Below are positions 12,035 to 22,697 of a stretch of 64,000 nt of DNA, piece after piece. Each line of letters begins with the position of its first letter. The stretch's first letter is position 1. The stretch comes from Prinsepia uniflora (Eukaryota; Streptophyta; Magnoliopsida; Rosales; Rosaceae), in NCBI GenBank assembly GCA_032719365.1, contig CM064870.1:42502194-42566193 (forward strand), given 5' to 3'. Under the pieces are notes generated by a model. That model made no database searches and was not told where the DNA came from. It was given only the letters and a program-made list of their open reading frames with translations. Both the position numbers and the translations under genes were made by a program.

Positions 12035-13214
12035 TTGTAACGACCTGTCCCGAATACCTGGATTAAATATTAATTAATTATGATTTAGAATGACTAATCT
12101 GGTATTAATTTAGGGAAATCGGACGAAATGTGAAAAATGACCGTTTTGACTCTAGGCGTGGGTAAAATATTAATTTTTAGTTCGGGCGGTCAAATTTGAC
12201 CAATGACTGTGTCGTAGTTCGGGACGTCACGAGTTCATAGACAGGTGGCACGTCCGATTTCGACATTCGAGAAAGAAGTTATGACGTTCGGAAGTCGAGG
12301 GGTACTTAGGTCATTTGGTTGAAAAGTGGGCAAAATGTTGACTTTTAACCCGGAAGGTTCAATGGTCGAGGGCCAAGGACCGTTACGTAGATCGAGTCGA
12401 TACGAGTTCATAGACAGGCAGCACGTCAAATCGGAAGACCGACGAAAAATTTATGGTCACGGGAGTGAAATCGATTAAACGTACGAACCGAGGGTTTAAG
12501 TAAAATAATATTATAATATTGCAATCTGACATAAAGCTGGAATTGATCTGGACCCTTGGATGAGTTACAGGTGTCACTCATCCCACACTACCTTTTCCCT
12601 AAAACGTGGATCATATTCCCCATTGGTCAAATAAAATACATTATCATTTTATTCAATTAATCTCATACGTCCATCTCTTTCTTAAGATTGAATCTGCACC
12701 CTCAATTCCCTCTCATCTGATCCATCAGCACGATCACCTTCATCTCTCTCTCACTCTGATATTTTTCCACCTGGGAACACACACACACACACACACAGCT
12801 CACCATTGTGAAACAAACACACCATCACCCCACTATCCTGCCCTTCTCTGTGTTCTGGTAAGAGACTAAATGAATGGGAGTGACTGGGAGGCTGTTGGAC
12901 AGCCTGAGACATGATGGGGATCACGGTGGTACACGGCAGGGGTAAGTTTGACCCGAGAGCTCATTTGTGTTCAAATATTGAAAGTTGAGTTTTAGTTGAG
13001 GTTTTGAGCTTCTGTTGATTCTAATGAGACCTAGGGACAGAGACGAGCGCAATGGACTTGTTTTCGAGGCTCGAGGTGGTCTGGATCGAAGGGGAGGATG
13101 GTCGAAAAATCTAGGGTTCGGGTTTATGTTCAGAGGTAAGGTTGTAGAAGAGTTTTCTTGTTTTTGATTCCATAAAACTCTTAGTTAGACTTAGACGAAC
13201 ACATAGGTAGAAAC

Positions 13215-15990
13215 TGACAGGACCCGCCCCGATCCTCTATGAGACCACATGGGGACGTGCCCTGCTCCCGTCTGACACCCAAAATAATGTTCCAAATTTA
13301 ACCTTGAACGTTCAAATACATAAAAACCAAATTAAAGTTTTACATCAAATCCGAAAAAAACAGATGTCAGACAAGGGATGAAATCTAAACTACAAGTTGC
13401 GAGCACGACTCTAACATAAACCTGCGGGTACACCGCCCAACAGGGGTTCAGGTACGCAGAAGTGGATCTATGCCTCAGCCTCAGGTTCCTCCTCTACCTC
13501 ATTACCACGACCTGGAGGGGTTACCAAAACATTAAGGGTGAGTGGACCGAAACTCAAGTTTATAAAATCATTTGATAAGTAAAACATATAATTTACCCCT
13601 CCGTTTTCCAAACTTGCATGCAGCCGAATTTAAAACCATCAATCATATAATATAAACCATAAGACATATAATAAAACCATAACCATAATTGTAGCCACTG
13701 CACTATACACTCCAATCCCGACATCCCTGATGTCTGACGTCCCTGACGTCCAATAAGGTCACAATCATAAGGCTACGCGTGCCACTCGGGTCTCAATTCC
13801 GAGTTCAATCCCCGAACCATGTTCGGTTACAGCATCCCTGATGCTTAGCGTCATAGACGCTGGACGTTCTAGACGTCCGTGACCACTCCGGGGTACCTCA
13901 TCCGGAGGAGACAGTATCATATGGAAGGATCTATACAGTGCAGTACCAAATACATTTTATTGATATCCACATGCAAAACATATATGTATACATAGGTAAA
14001 ATCCGAACCGATCGTTACGTTTCATCAGACGGGTCTCATGCCCAGGTACCGTGAAACGTGCCATAACCAAAATTTCAATATTATCAAATCCATTTCTTGA
14101 TTCCAGCATGTGAACATATAAGTAAATCAGAAAACATTTAAGCATGCATGGGTTTAATGAAATCGGGCCCACTCACAGTACAATCCTGCTAGGAACCGAA
14201 CGTATACCCTTGTCCTGGTACAAATGTACAATCCCTGTCAAGTCCAAATTATTCGTAAAGGTCAATTTAAACCCCTAACATTCAACCATGAAATCCTAGG
14301 ATGAAACCGGCCGGGAAAAGCCGTCCGAACGCGCTTCCTAAGGCAATAAACCTCATTTTGACCAACTTAATGATCTCCGATCGATCCGAAACCACCGCCA
14401 TTGGATCCGGATCGTCGAAACCTAAAGAATGGTGGTGGTCCCACCAAAAACACTATTCACACGCGCCCCCACGCGCTGGTCAACGCGTCGGTCAACGTAG
14501 GAACAGTCACTGCTGACGTCAGCATGACGTCATGCTGACGTCATCTGACAGCTGTTAGGTCTGACATGTCAGACTCTGACAGGTGCCACGTGTCAACACC
14601 CGATTGGTCCGCCTCACTGATCTGTCAAGCCACGTGTCAGATCTGACATGTGCCACGTGTCAGCACGACACTGGTCCACGTCACTGACATGTTAGTGACA
14701 CATGGCAGTCCCTGACTGGGCCACGTCACTGACATGTCAGTGCTGACTGTGCACTGACATGTGACACGTGTCGGCTCACGGTTTGTCCACGTCACCTGAC
14801 AGTCTGACAGGGTGCCACGTCATCACCTCTGTCCTCAGACGGGTTGACCTGTATTTCTGCAACTCGGGTCGATCAGACCCGCGATCATGACCCGGTCACC
14901 ATTCCTTCAATACTTAACCGTTTTAGTCCTAGTTTGTTCCTAGATGCTCTTCTAAATCCCAGAAAGGGTTTTATGGACTTAAAATCGAAAAATATAGACA
15001 GGATTGAGGGCTTACCTCGATGAACAGGGCTGGTTCTCCCGTTGTCGTTTGTCCTCCGTTCAGGCTATCTCCGGTCACGAACTCGAGCCCAAAATGTTCC
15101 TAACAGTCCCTAGAGTTGATTAGGGTAAATAAAAACCAAAACCAAACGTTGGAATTCAAGTTACCAATTCCTGAGTTTTTGAAACCGTTTCGGGTTAAAA
15201 CCGCTCACCTCGCCGCCGCCTGCCGCCGTTCACCGCCGTGCCTCAGCCCTCACCAGCTCAGTCCAGCCACGCCTGAAGCAAAGGGTCAGGTGCACGCAGG
15301 TGTGATGATCAAAATGGAAGCATGTGGGTGTCGGGTATGGAAATATATAAAAATGGAGGGAAATGATGGACGGCCCAGATTGAATCTCAGAAATGAGATC
15401 AAGGGCTGAGATGAAATCTGAGGGTTTTGAGATGAAGGGCTGAGATCAAAAGTGGTTTTTAATTTTATTTAAATGCTTAGTGGAGCTTGATCCAATCCAG
15501 CCAATAGGTGAGTGACACTTGTCACTCACCAGGTCCTCCAATCAGAAATTTCAGAATAAAATATTCGATACGAAAACCGAGACACGAACCTCCCGATTTC
15601 ACGTTTCTGACCATAACTTCCTCGTACGAAGTCCGATTTCGGCGTGCCGCCTGTCTACGGACTCAGGACGTCGAGACCTACCTAACGGGCCTTGAGTCGC
15701 GTGAAAATTAGTTGTCAAACAAAAAGTCAACATTTTCGCCCCTAACGTCCAAATTACAATAATGCCCTGAACTTCCGATAGTCGTAACTTTTTCCCTGAT
15801 CGTCCGAATTGGACGTGCCACCTGTCTAAGAACTCGTGACATCCCAAACTACGTCACGGTCATAGGTCAAAGTCTATTTAACCCACCAATCAAAAAGTCA
15901 ACAATTTGGCCACACCAATCACAAGGGTAAAAGCGTCAATTCACACATTAAATTACAATATTAAAATCCTCGAATTTCCGGGGTGTTACA
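13215..15990 (-). mobile_element. Solo LTR (2776 bp) with 5-bp target duplication GAAAC
   Basis: It begins TGACAGGACCCGCCCC and ends GGGGTGTTACA on the plus strand, so it is in minus orientation. It is flanked by GAAAC at 13210-13214 and 15991-15995. No internal region or second LTR is present, so it arose by LTR-LTR recombination. It resembles the LTR at 3876-6713 in termini and internal order, which points to the same family. Confidence 0.9.
14511..14830. promoter_or_regulatory. TGACGTCA and CACGTG motif cluster in solo LTR
   Basis: Three TGACGTCA octamers lie in 14514-14545. They are followed by at least four CACGTG (G-box) cores embedded in repeated TGACATGTCA and GCCACGTGTCA strings. 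These are bZIP/bHLH core sites. A promoter or enhancer role is inferred, not shown. Confidence 0.4.
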
Positions 15991-17768
15991 GAAACCCCAT
16001 AGAAAATGGTGGCCGGAATTGGTAGAACGAGGAGGATTGGTTCAGCGGTTTGGCTGAACCGGTTCGAACCAGTGAACCGGGTTCACCAGAGCTTGACGAT
16101 GTACAGTACCCGACGCGTGGGTTTCAAGCGCAGGGGGTTCAAATGGCACGTGGGGGCGCGTGAAAGGTATTTTGGGGAAACTTCCAACATGACTTATAAT
16201 CTATTCGATGTAACGAACATTTTGGGACTGGTTTCGTGTCGATCAGACATCGTCTCGATATGTTTCAGGGTGTCAAAAGGTTTTGAATCGAGTTTAAAAA
16301 TAGTTAAAAATTCGGGAAAATTACAGGGCTTGGATATGAGGTTAATGAAGAGGTTAGTGACCCTCTAGTGTGATTTGGACAGGTTTGGAAGTCCCGGTGA
16401 TAGTGGTATGGCCTGTGAAGGCCTAAGGCACTCGTATCGAGGCGGTAGCTTAGGACGGTCTGTGAGTGAAATTTGTTTTCTAAACTATGATGCATGCATA
16501 ACCATTTTATATGTTTTACATACGTGATTTCTATGATGATTGTTGTGGCACTAGTGGTTTATATGATTACACGTATTTCGAGGTAAACTCGTATTTACAC
16601 GTTTTTCGAGGTTTGCGTGTTCATGCTGTGGTTGTGTGATTGTGAGTCTAATTATGGTTCTATGGCATGGTTTTGGTTTTGGAAAGATGAATTCAGGCAT
16701 GAGACCCATTTGAATTATGTAGTCGGGCAGGGGGCCCAATGATTTACAAAATCAGGCTGAGATCCTTTTGAGTCTTGTGATTGGGCCGGGGCTCCAGTGG
16801 TTTACAAAATCGGGCATGAGGCCTAGTTGAGTTTTATAAATGTGATTTCGAGTCTGTGACCCTATGTTTCATAAACGTGATTTTGGGTCGGGGACCCTGA
16901 ACGGATTTGTGATGTTTTATGGAGAGTTAGGGCAGGGCCCATTGAGGTGTTTTGAAATGGCTTTGTAAAACTGTTTTCCATATACCATCTTGATACGTGG
17001 ATATGTGATGCTCTCCTACAGGTTTCTAGGACACTGGGGAAGTCACGGTGCATTGCCAGCGAGGGGTCGTTATACGGAGCCATCGGACCGTATAATGACT
17101 TAGGAGCAAGATTGCTATGATTAGACGTCTGGGACGTCAGACATTTGGGGTGGCAGAGATATTGACCCGGCGAGACCCCGGGTAGCACGCGTTTCTTATT
17201 ACCGTGAAGTATGACGTCTGTGACGTCAAGCGTCTGGGACGCTGGGTATCTAGGATGCCAAGGATGGTTATGTGGAAAATATGGATTATTGGATCTATGA
17301 AATGGTTTTCTTTTGGATTTGTGTTTATGGAATTGGGCAGTGGCCCACATGGTTTATGATTTAAAATTTTTGGTATTCTACTGTTTGGGCGGAGTTCCCA
17401 CACTTGATTTTGAGTTACGGTTTTTGGGCTAAGGCCCTAATGGCTTATTTGAGTAAATGTTTGAATTACGAATTTTCGAGGCATGCATAATTTTTAGTGA
17501 AGGGCGTAATGTCTTAATGAAATTTGTTTTTATGAACTTATTGATTTTCGTCCACTCACAATTCTTAATGGTTTTAATGCCCTTCAGGTTGATCAAGGAT
17601 GCGGGCTGTAGCAATGACCGAGACATCGCACTCCTCCACCGATCTTGGCGTACTCTGGGAGCCCCGTATGGGTTGAGGTATGTATTATCCCTTGCCTGAC
17701 ACTTCGTGTCATGCGGGAGCATGACGCATCCCACGTTAATCCCGGGGGGATTGGGAAGGGTCGTGTCA

Positions 17769-18532
17769 CTTCCAACCAAAAACTGGCGCCAATTACTTAG
17801 GACTTCTTAACCAACATACCGGTGGCCTTTTCGGTTACCATGGAAGCCTTCTATGGTTTAAGGTAGCTTTCGACTCGTGGTGGGCTTCCTATTTTAAGTA
17901 CAACTTTAACTTTACCAAGGGAGGTGTGGGCCCAAAAATTCTTAATGCTGGAAAGTTCCATAAGTTTTGATCCAATTGTTTCAACCTCGGTTGAACGTAG
18001 GAAGTCAGAAAGCAACATTCCCTTAGGTATCCTTTTTGTCTTTTCACACCCTCTTTTGCTGATCTATTCCCTCTAATCTGCCTGTGTGCAAAGTTGTTCT
18101 AAATGAAAAATGGTTGCTGGTGATCCCAATGACAATTTCCCTTGTTGGACAAAAAATGTTCCATATGATCCCCCTGTCTTTGATCGTTTGATGAGCTTGG
18201 GAGATCGATGTCCCCCAAATGTTTCTTCCCTAGCAACGTCTTCCTTAATGATTGTGTTCCCTAGTCCTCTAGAGATTTCAGCTATTCAACCTTCGAGCAT
18301 TATCGTTGCAGATGCTCCCTCGATATCCTTCGCTCTTATTTGGTTTTCATAAAACCATTGCCCCGTTGTTCTGACTAAATTATTTTCCGCAGATCGGCTT
18401 TCATTTTGACAACTCTAATTCTGATGCAATGTTTCTGTCCTCCCTTAATTCTCGTATTGCGCAATCGTCGAATCCAGGTTTCTCTGAGGTTAACATCGCT
18501 AGAGATGTGATTAGATCCTTCGTGGCAAGATA
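17769..18532 (+). pseudogene. Decayed host ORF fragment, left half
   Basis: This is non-LTR sequence between two insertions. Plus-strand translation gives coding-like patches, for example one containing FDSWWASYF near 17870-17905 and a 60-residue patch from about 18110 (DPNDNFPCWTKNVPYDPP). Stops and frame changes interrupt them. An FxxWW patch followed by coiled-coil-like sequence (right half, 25654-27361) recalls transposon-borne plant mobile domain proteins, but I cannot confirm it. The right end is duplicated (AGATA) by the insertion at 18533. Confidence 0.35.
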
Positions 18533-21513
18533 TGTCAGGGCCCACCCCTAATCCCCCAGGATTAGGGACTAACCCTGCTCCTGCCTGACTTACGCATGAC
18601 ACGAAGGCCAAAATGACGTCCAACCTTCATGTGACACGTAAGTCGGACAAGGGATTCTCGATCCGACCGTCCAAACACTTTTGAACTTACCAGAGTGCGC
18701 AGAGTCTTCTTTGGATCGTACGTGTGATGTCTCCGGCTGTCTCGACCAACAGCCCGCGCCGCAACAACCTAGAGAGTATCGAAAACACGAAAAAACTGTG
18801 AGTGGACAAAAATAGAGTATAAGTTTAAAAACATTTATCAGAAAACACATACATTTATACCCACCGTTTTAAAAACTAATGCATGCATATCAATTTCATA
18901 TCATAAACCATGTACGAAAAACCAAACACATTTTCCTTTGTCCAAAGCCCGGGCCTCCGCCCAAAACCATCGAAAAACCTTTTCATCCGGACCACTGCCC
19001 AAAAACCTCAGAAAACCATTATCATCAATTCTCAGTGAAATCCAAAAAATATTTGAAACCACGTTCTCATCCATCGAACCTGCTGGATCTATCCAAGTCT
19101 TTAAACTCCCGAGTCTTTAAACTCAATTCGGGTCTTTAAACCCAATCCGGGCCCGTCCCTCGTCAATCATAATATCCGGGTCTTTAAACCCAATAACCAG
19201 ATCCAGCAAATCCAATCCAAACCGTTTGAAAACCATTTTCCATCTAGATCCAAACCCGAATCCGAAACCACCGGTCTGATGCCATTCTGGCATCCAGAAC
19301 CGAGATTCCGAATCCAAATCCAGAACTCATACCCATTTCCTTTCCAGATCCGAGTCCGCAACCATCATTCCGTAAGCCGGCATCCGGAATAACCATTCCG
19401 AACCCAAACCTGAAATCCATCAGAAGTCCCGAATCGAATCCCGAATCGTCACCCGGAATTTTGATTCCAAAACTCGATATCTCATTTCCGAAAACTACTT
19501 TTGAACTGGGCTTCAAGCCCGAAAGCATTTTTCGGAAAACACTTTTTAGAAATCCTTTTACTTTCTTTGAAATCAATTCGTATTTCAAATCCCAACATCA
19601 AGTCATTAAAACCAGGTTCAAATCACCATATTCGTCAAATCTCGTAAAACGTAAAAACCGTCATTTCCTCGAAAAACGTGCAAAAACCATAAACCATCAC
19701 AATCATAGAATCAAGTATAGAAAAACATATAAAAACATATATGCATGCATCAAGCGTTAGAAAACAAAGTCCACTCACAGACCATTCCGACGTCGCCTCG
19801 ATAAGCGCGCACTTACGCCATTCCCGGCCATTCTGCTACTCTCAACTTTCACGAACCTGTCCAAAGTCCATAACGAGGTTACTAACTACTTCAAAAACGT
19901 CCTACTCAAATCCCATAACTTTCCTGAACTTCTAAGCGTACTTTAAACGGGACCCTAGACCTTCGATCCCATAGAACTAATCCGAAACAATGCCCCGATA
20001 GTCCCGAAACCTATTCCAATGGATTCATCATAACCTTTAAACCAAAAACCATGTTGGAAGGTTCCTCAGAATCCTCCCCACGCGCCACCACGCGCCGCCC
20101 AATGTGGCTACGCGCCCCCACGCGCCGCCCAAAGTGGCTACGTGCTCCCACGCGCCGCCCAAAGTGGCTACGCGTGGGCTTCACGCGCCTGCACCAGGGC
20201 ACTGTTCATCATTGTCTTCATTGAACGAACCAGTCTGAACCGGCATTCCCGGTTCTCTACAATTCCTCCATGATTTTCCACCATTTCAATCCCATCAGTT
20301 TCGTCCAGTTCCCAGCAATCATTTCCCGTCCCAAAACCTAGAAATCAAAGCCCTAAACCCGTCGTCTTCAACCTCGAAATAAAACAGCCCGATATCCCTG
20401 TTTAGGTCCCTGACCACTTATACAATCCCCCGTCACGGAAACTACCCTAGACGACTCCTAGGAACCTCCTGAGTCTCACACCACTCACCAAATCCCTCGA
20501 CTCTTAGCCAGAAGCCGCGACTTTTGGATTAAGAAAATCGGGAAAAACAGGGGATTTTAGTCTTACCGTCGAATCGTCCTCCGCCGTTCGCACCGCCGTG
20601 TACCACGGTGTCCACTGAGTCCCCTGCAGTCGTCCTAGCTCCTTCTCAGCCTGGGTTGGACCAACACACGGCACAACCACCACCAATTTCCCTCGGCCCT
20701 CTCTATTTTCCTTGAAAATCGAACCTTACACCTACCGTGTTTCTTGCACGATTTCACTCCCAGTCCCAGTCACCAGCTTCTCTTCTTCTCTCTGTCACTC
20801 TCACAACTCACAAAACTCTCACACACTCACTGAATCGATCAAAATCCTCACCGCCTCACCTCACTGTGTTCTGTTCTTCAAAGCCAAATTGCACGGTTTA
20901 AAATCGTGCAACATATACCCCTGTCCATTGTAACAACCTAGAAACCTCTAGGTCCCTTCCACGTGTCACAATCCTCTCAACCCTCTCATAAATGTCCCAA
21001 TATCAGCTGTCCATTTGTCCCAATCCAGTTGCACAATTCCCAATGTGTAAAATACTAAAATACCCTCATTTGAGTCAAAATGACGATTATGCCACTACCT
21101 TTCTAGACCCGTATCTCGCACGTCCTAACTCTGATGAACACGTGTCATCTGTCGTTGAATTCAGGACGACGAGATCTACCTAACTGTCCTAGGTCAACAT
21201 GTCAAAACCCGATCGTACAAAAAGTCAACTCTTTCCCCCTAGTTTAACCAAATTACGGTAATGCCCTCAACCTTCCGAACATCATAACTTCCTCCTCGGA
21301 TGTCGGAATCGGGCGTACCACCTGTCCCAAACTACGTCACGGTCATCGGTCAATACCCAATTGATCGTCCGAACTAAAAGTTAACTATTTTCCCAACCTA
21401 GGGGCAAAATCGTCATTCTCCACCAATGTCCAAAAGTACCCAACTAACCTCCACTTAGGCTCACTAATCCTTAAACACTCCCTTAAGCCTAGTTTTAGGA
21501 ACGGGTCGTTACA
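18533..21513 (-). repeat. 3' LTR of the complete non-autonomous element
   Basis: It runs TGTCAGGGCCC...GGGTCGTTACA on the plus strand and matches 22698-25648 throughout. Internal landmarks are the repeated GGGTCTTTAAACCC strings (19090-19195) and a CATCCGGAAT/CCGAATCC-rich block (19250-19470). The bidirectional open frames around 19120-19590 are produced by this low-complexity block and are not genes. Confidence 0.88.
20091..20180. repeat. 30-bp minisatellite, three units, in left LTR
   Basis: Three head-to-tail units start at 20091, 20121 and 20151, each containing CGCGCCGCCCAAAGTGGCTA with minor changes. The sister LTR has a single unit near 24266-24290, so the array expanded or contracted after insertion. 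Confidence 0.85.
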
Positions 21514-22683
21514 ACCTACCCTCCTTAAAAGAATTTCGTCCCCGAAATTCCGCAACTCATTCCCTACACCTAGGTCTCCTACCCAAACAACAACTACTCC
21601 TGGGTTTCCGATCTATCATCTCCACCTTGGGTATTTCACAACACTCTCACTCTTACTAACCCCACACGATCAACTAAACTTTATGGTGTACGTAAGGGAA
21701 ACTCTACAAACTAAAGAAACAAAGGTATTTTAGAATACCTCATTTTAGAGTACCTAAACAGAGGTCATAGAGTACGTCCTCACGGACGACCACCTTACCT
21801 TCTAGAACCCAACTCAATTCCAACAAAGGCCTACAGGCAATCCTAGATTGAGGGTTCTCTTCTCTTCAATAACATCATATCGATCAGTTATAGTCACTCC
21901 TTTCCAATTCCTTCCGTCATCCTTCAAAGGAATTCACAACAGTCCCCGACCATCCCTGCGACCTTAATCCCACCGATGGCCAAACCTGTCCATACCATCC
22001 TAGCCCAATCCATCACGAAGCCTAGGGTCATCGAGTGTCAGCTGCGCTACCCTAATCAACCAACGACATCCTGACTAGACAACCACTACATCGGCTGCTC
22101 CTAGCAGCACCATCTCCAATCCGGCCGTAAATCGGCCCAAACCTCAAGGACTAAAATCCAGCAATCCCACAGGGTGCCTCAAATCATCCTCGTCATCCGG
22201 GTTACCCAAACCCGCAATTGCCACTCAACCCAACTAACCAAAGGTCACCAATCCAAAGCTATCTGGCCCAACCGGCCACCCACAATCGGCCTCCTCGGCC
22301 TCCGTATCTCACTAACTCCACGAGCTGCTCTCAGACCCCTCAGGCCGACCAATCTACTCATCCGTAGCTCACCGGCTACCTTCCAGGTTACTTCTGCTAG
22401 CGTAACTCCGACCCTATGGTCCATCCATCAAGCACAACCCGTGCCAACACACTAACCGTTCCAGTCTTAAGCCGACATACGTCTTACCTCGCATTGCGTA
22501 TCGAACGACTAGCACCCTCAAACATTGCTATCTAACCACCTCGAACATACTCTCACTATCGTATCCAGGTTGCTGACGGGCTGTTCCGCATCGAGACATC
22601 ACATCCACAGTAGCATTACCCCACCCAAGTTGACGAACCAACGACTCTGGGAACCAAACCTCACACAGAACACTCAAAATCTC
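21514..22683 (-). other. Non-coding interior of the 18533-25648 element
   Basis: No retroviral motif is found on either strand. The plus strand is C+A-rich, so the element's sense strand is G+T-rich, as in the 8420-12024 interior. Next to the 3' LTR it has a polypurine stretch (sense AAGGAGGGTAGG at about 21514-21528) and a perfect inverted repeat GAATTTCG...CGAAATTC (21531-21550). Confidence 0.7.
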
Positions 22684-22695
22684 GCTCTGATACCA
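22684..22695 (-). other. Primer-binding site (initiator tRNA-Met)
   Basis: On the minus strand this reads TGGTATCAGAGC, 2 nt from the 5' LTR that begins at 22698. Confidence 0.9.
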
Positions 22696-22697
22696 AT

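Larger units (their letters stand above)
6714..17768 (+). mobile_element. Large non-autonomous LTR element (LARD-like), interrupted in both LTRs
   Basis: The plus-strand order is 5' LTR (right part, 6714-8405), primer-binding site, 3.6 kb without a recognisable retroviral frame, polypurine tract, and 3' LTR (12036-17768). The gypsy element at 1-6713 is inserted in the 5' LTR. A solo LTR (13215-15990) is inserted in the 3' LTR. Removing the solo LTR gives an LTR of about 2.95 kb. The right flank (CTTCC) cannot be matched because the left end is outside the window. Having a primer site and polypurine tract without gag-pol is the definition of a large retrotransposon derivative that relies on proteins made elsewhere. 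Confidence 0.82.
12036..17768 (+). repeat. 3' LTR of LARD-like element, split by a solo LTR
   Basis: The two pieces are 12036-13214 and 15991-17768 (the latter including a 5-bp duplication). They begin TGTAACGACCTG and end GGGTCGTGTCA. The right piece matches the 5' LTR at 6714-8405. A (CA)n run lies at about 12776-12797. The left piece holds the region missing from the 5' LTR in this window. Confidence 0.85.

Noticed and set aside
16862..17350. 162-codon minus frame
   Set aside because: It is antisense to an LTR. The aligned 5' LTR copy (7500-7990) does not keep it open.
19244..19588. 114-codon minus frame rich in Gly and Phe, repeated at 23409-23753
   Set aside because: It is conserved only because both copies are LTRs of the same element. 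It arises from CCGAATCC/CATCCGGAAT low-complexity sequence and has no start context or domain.
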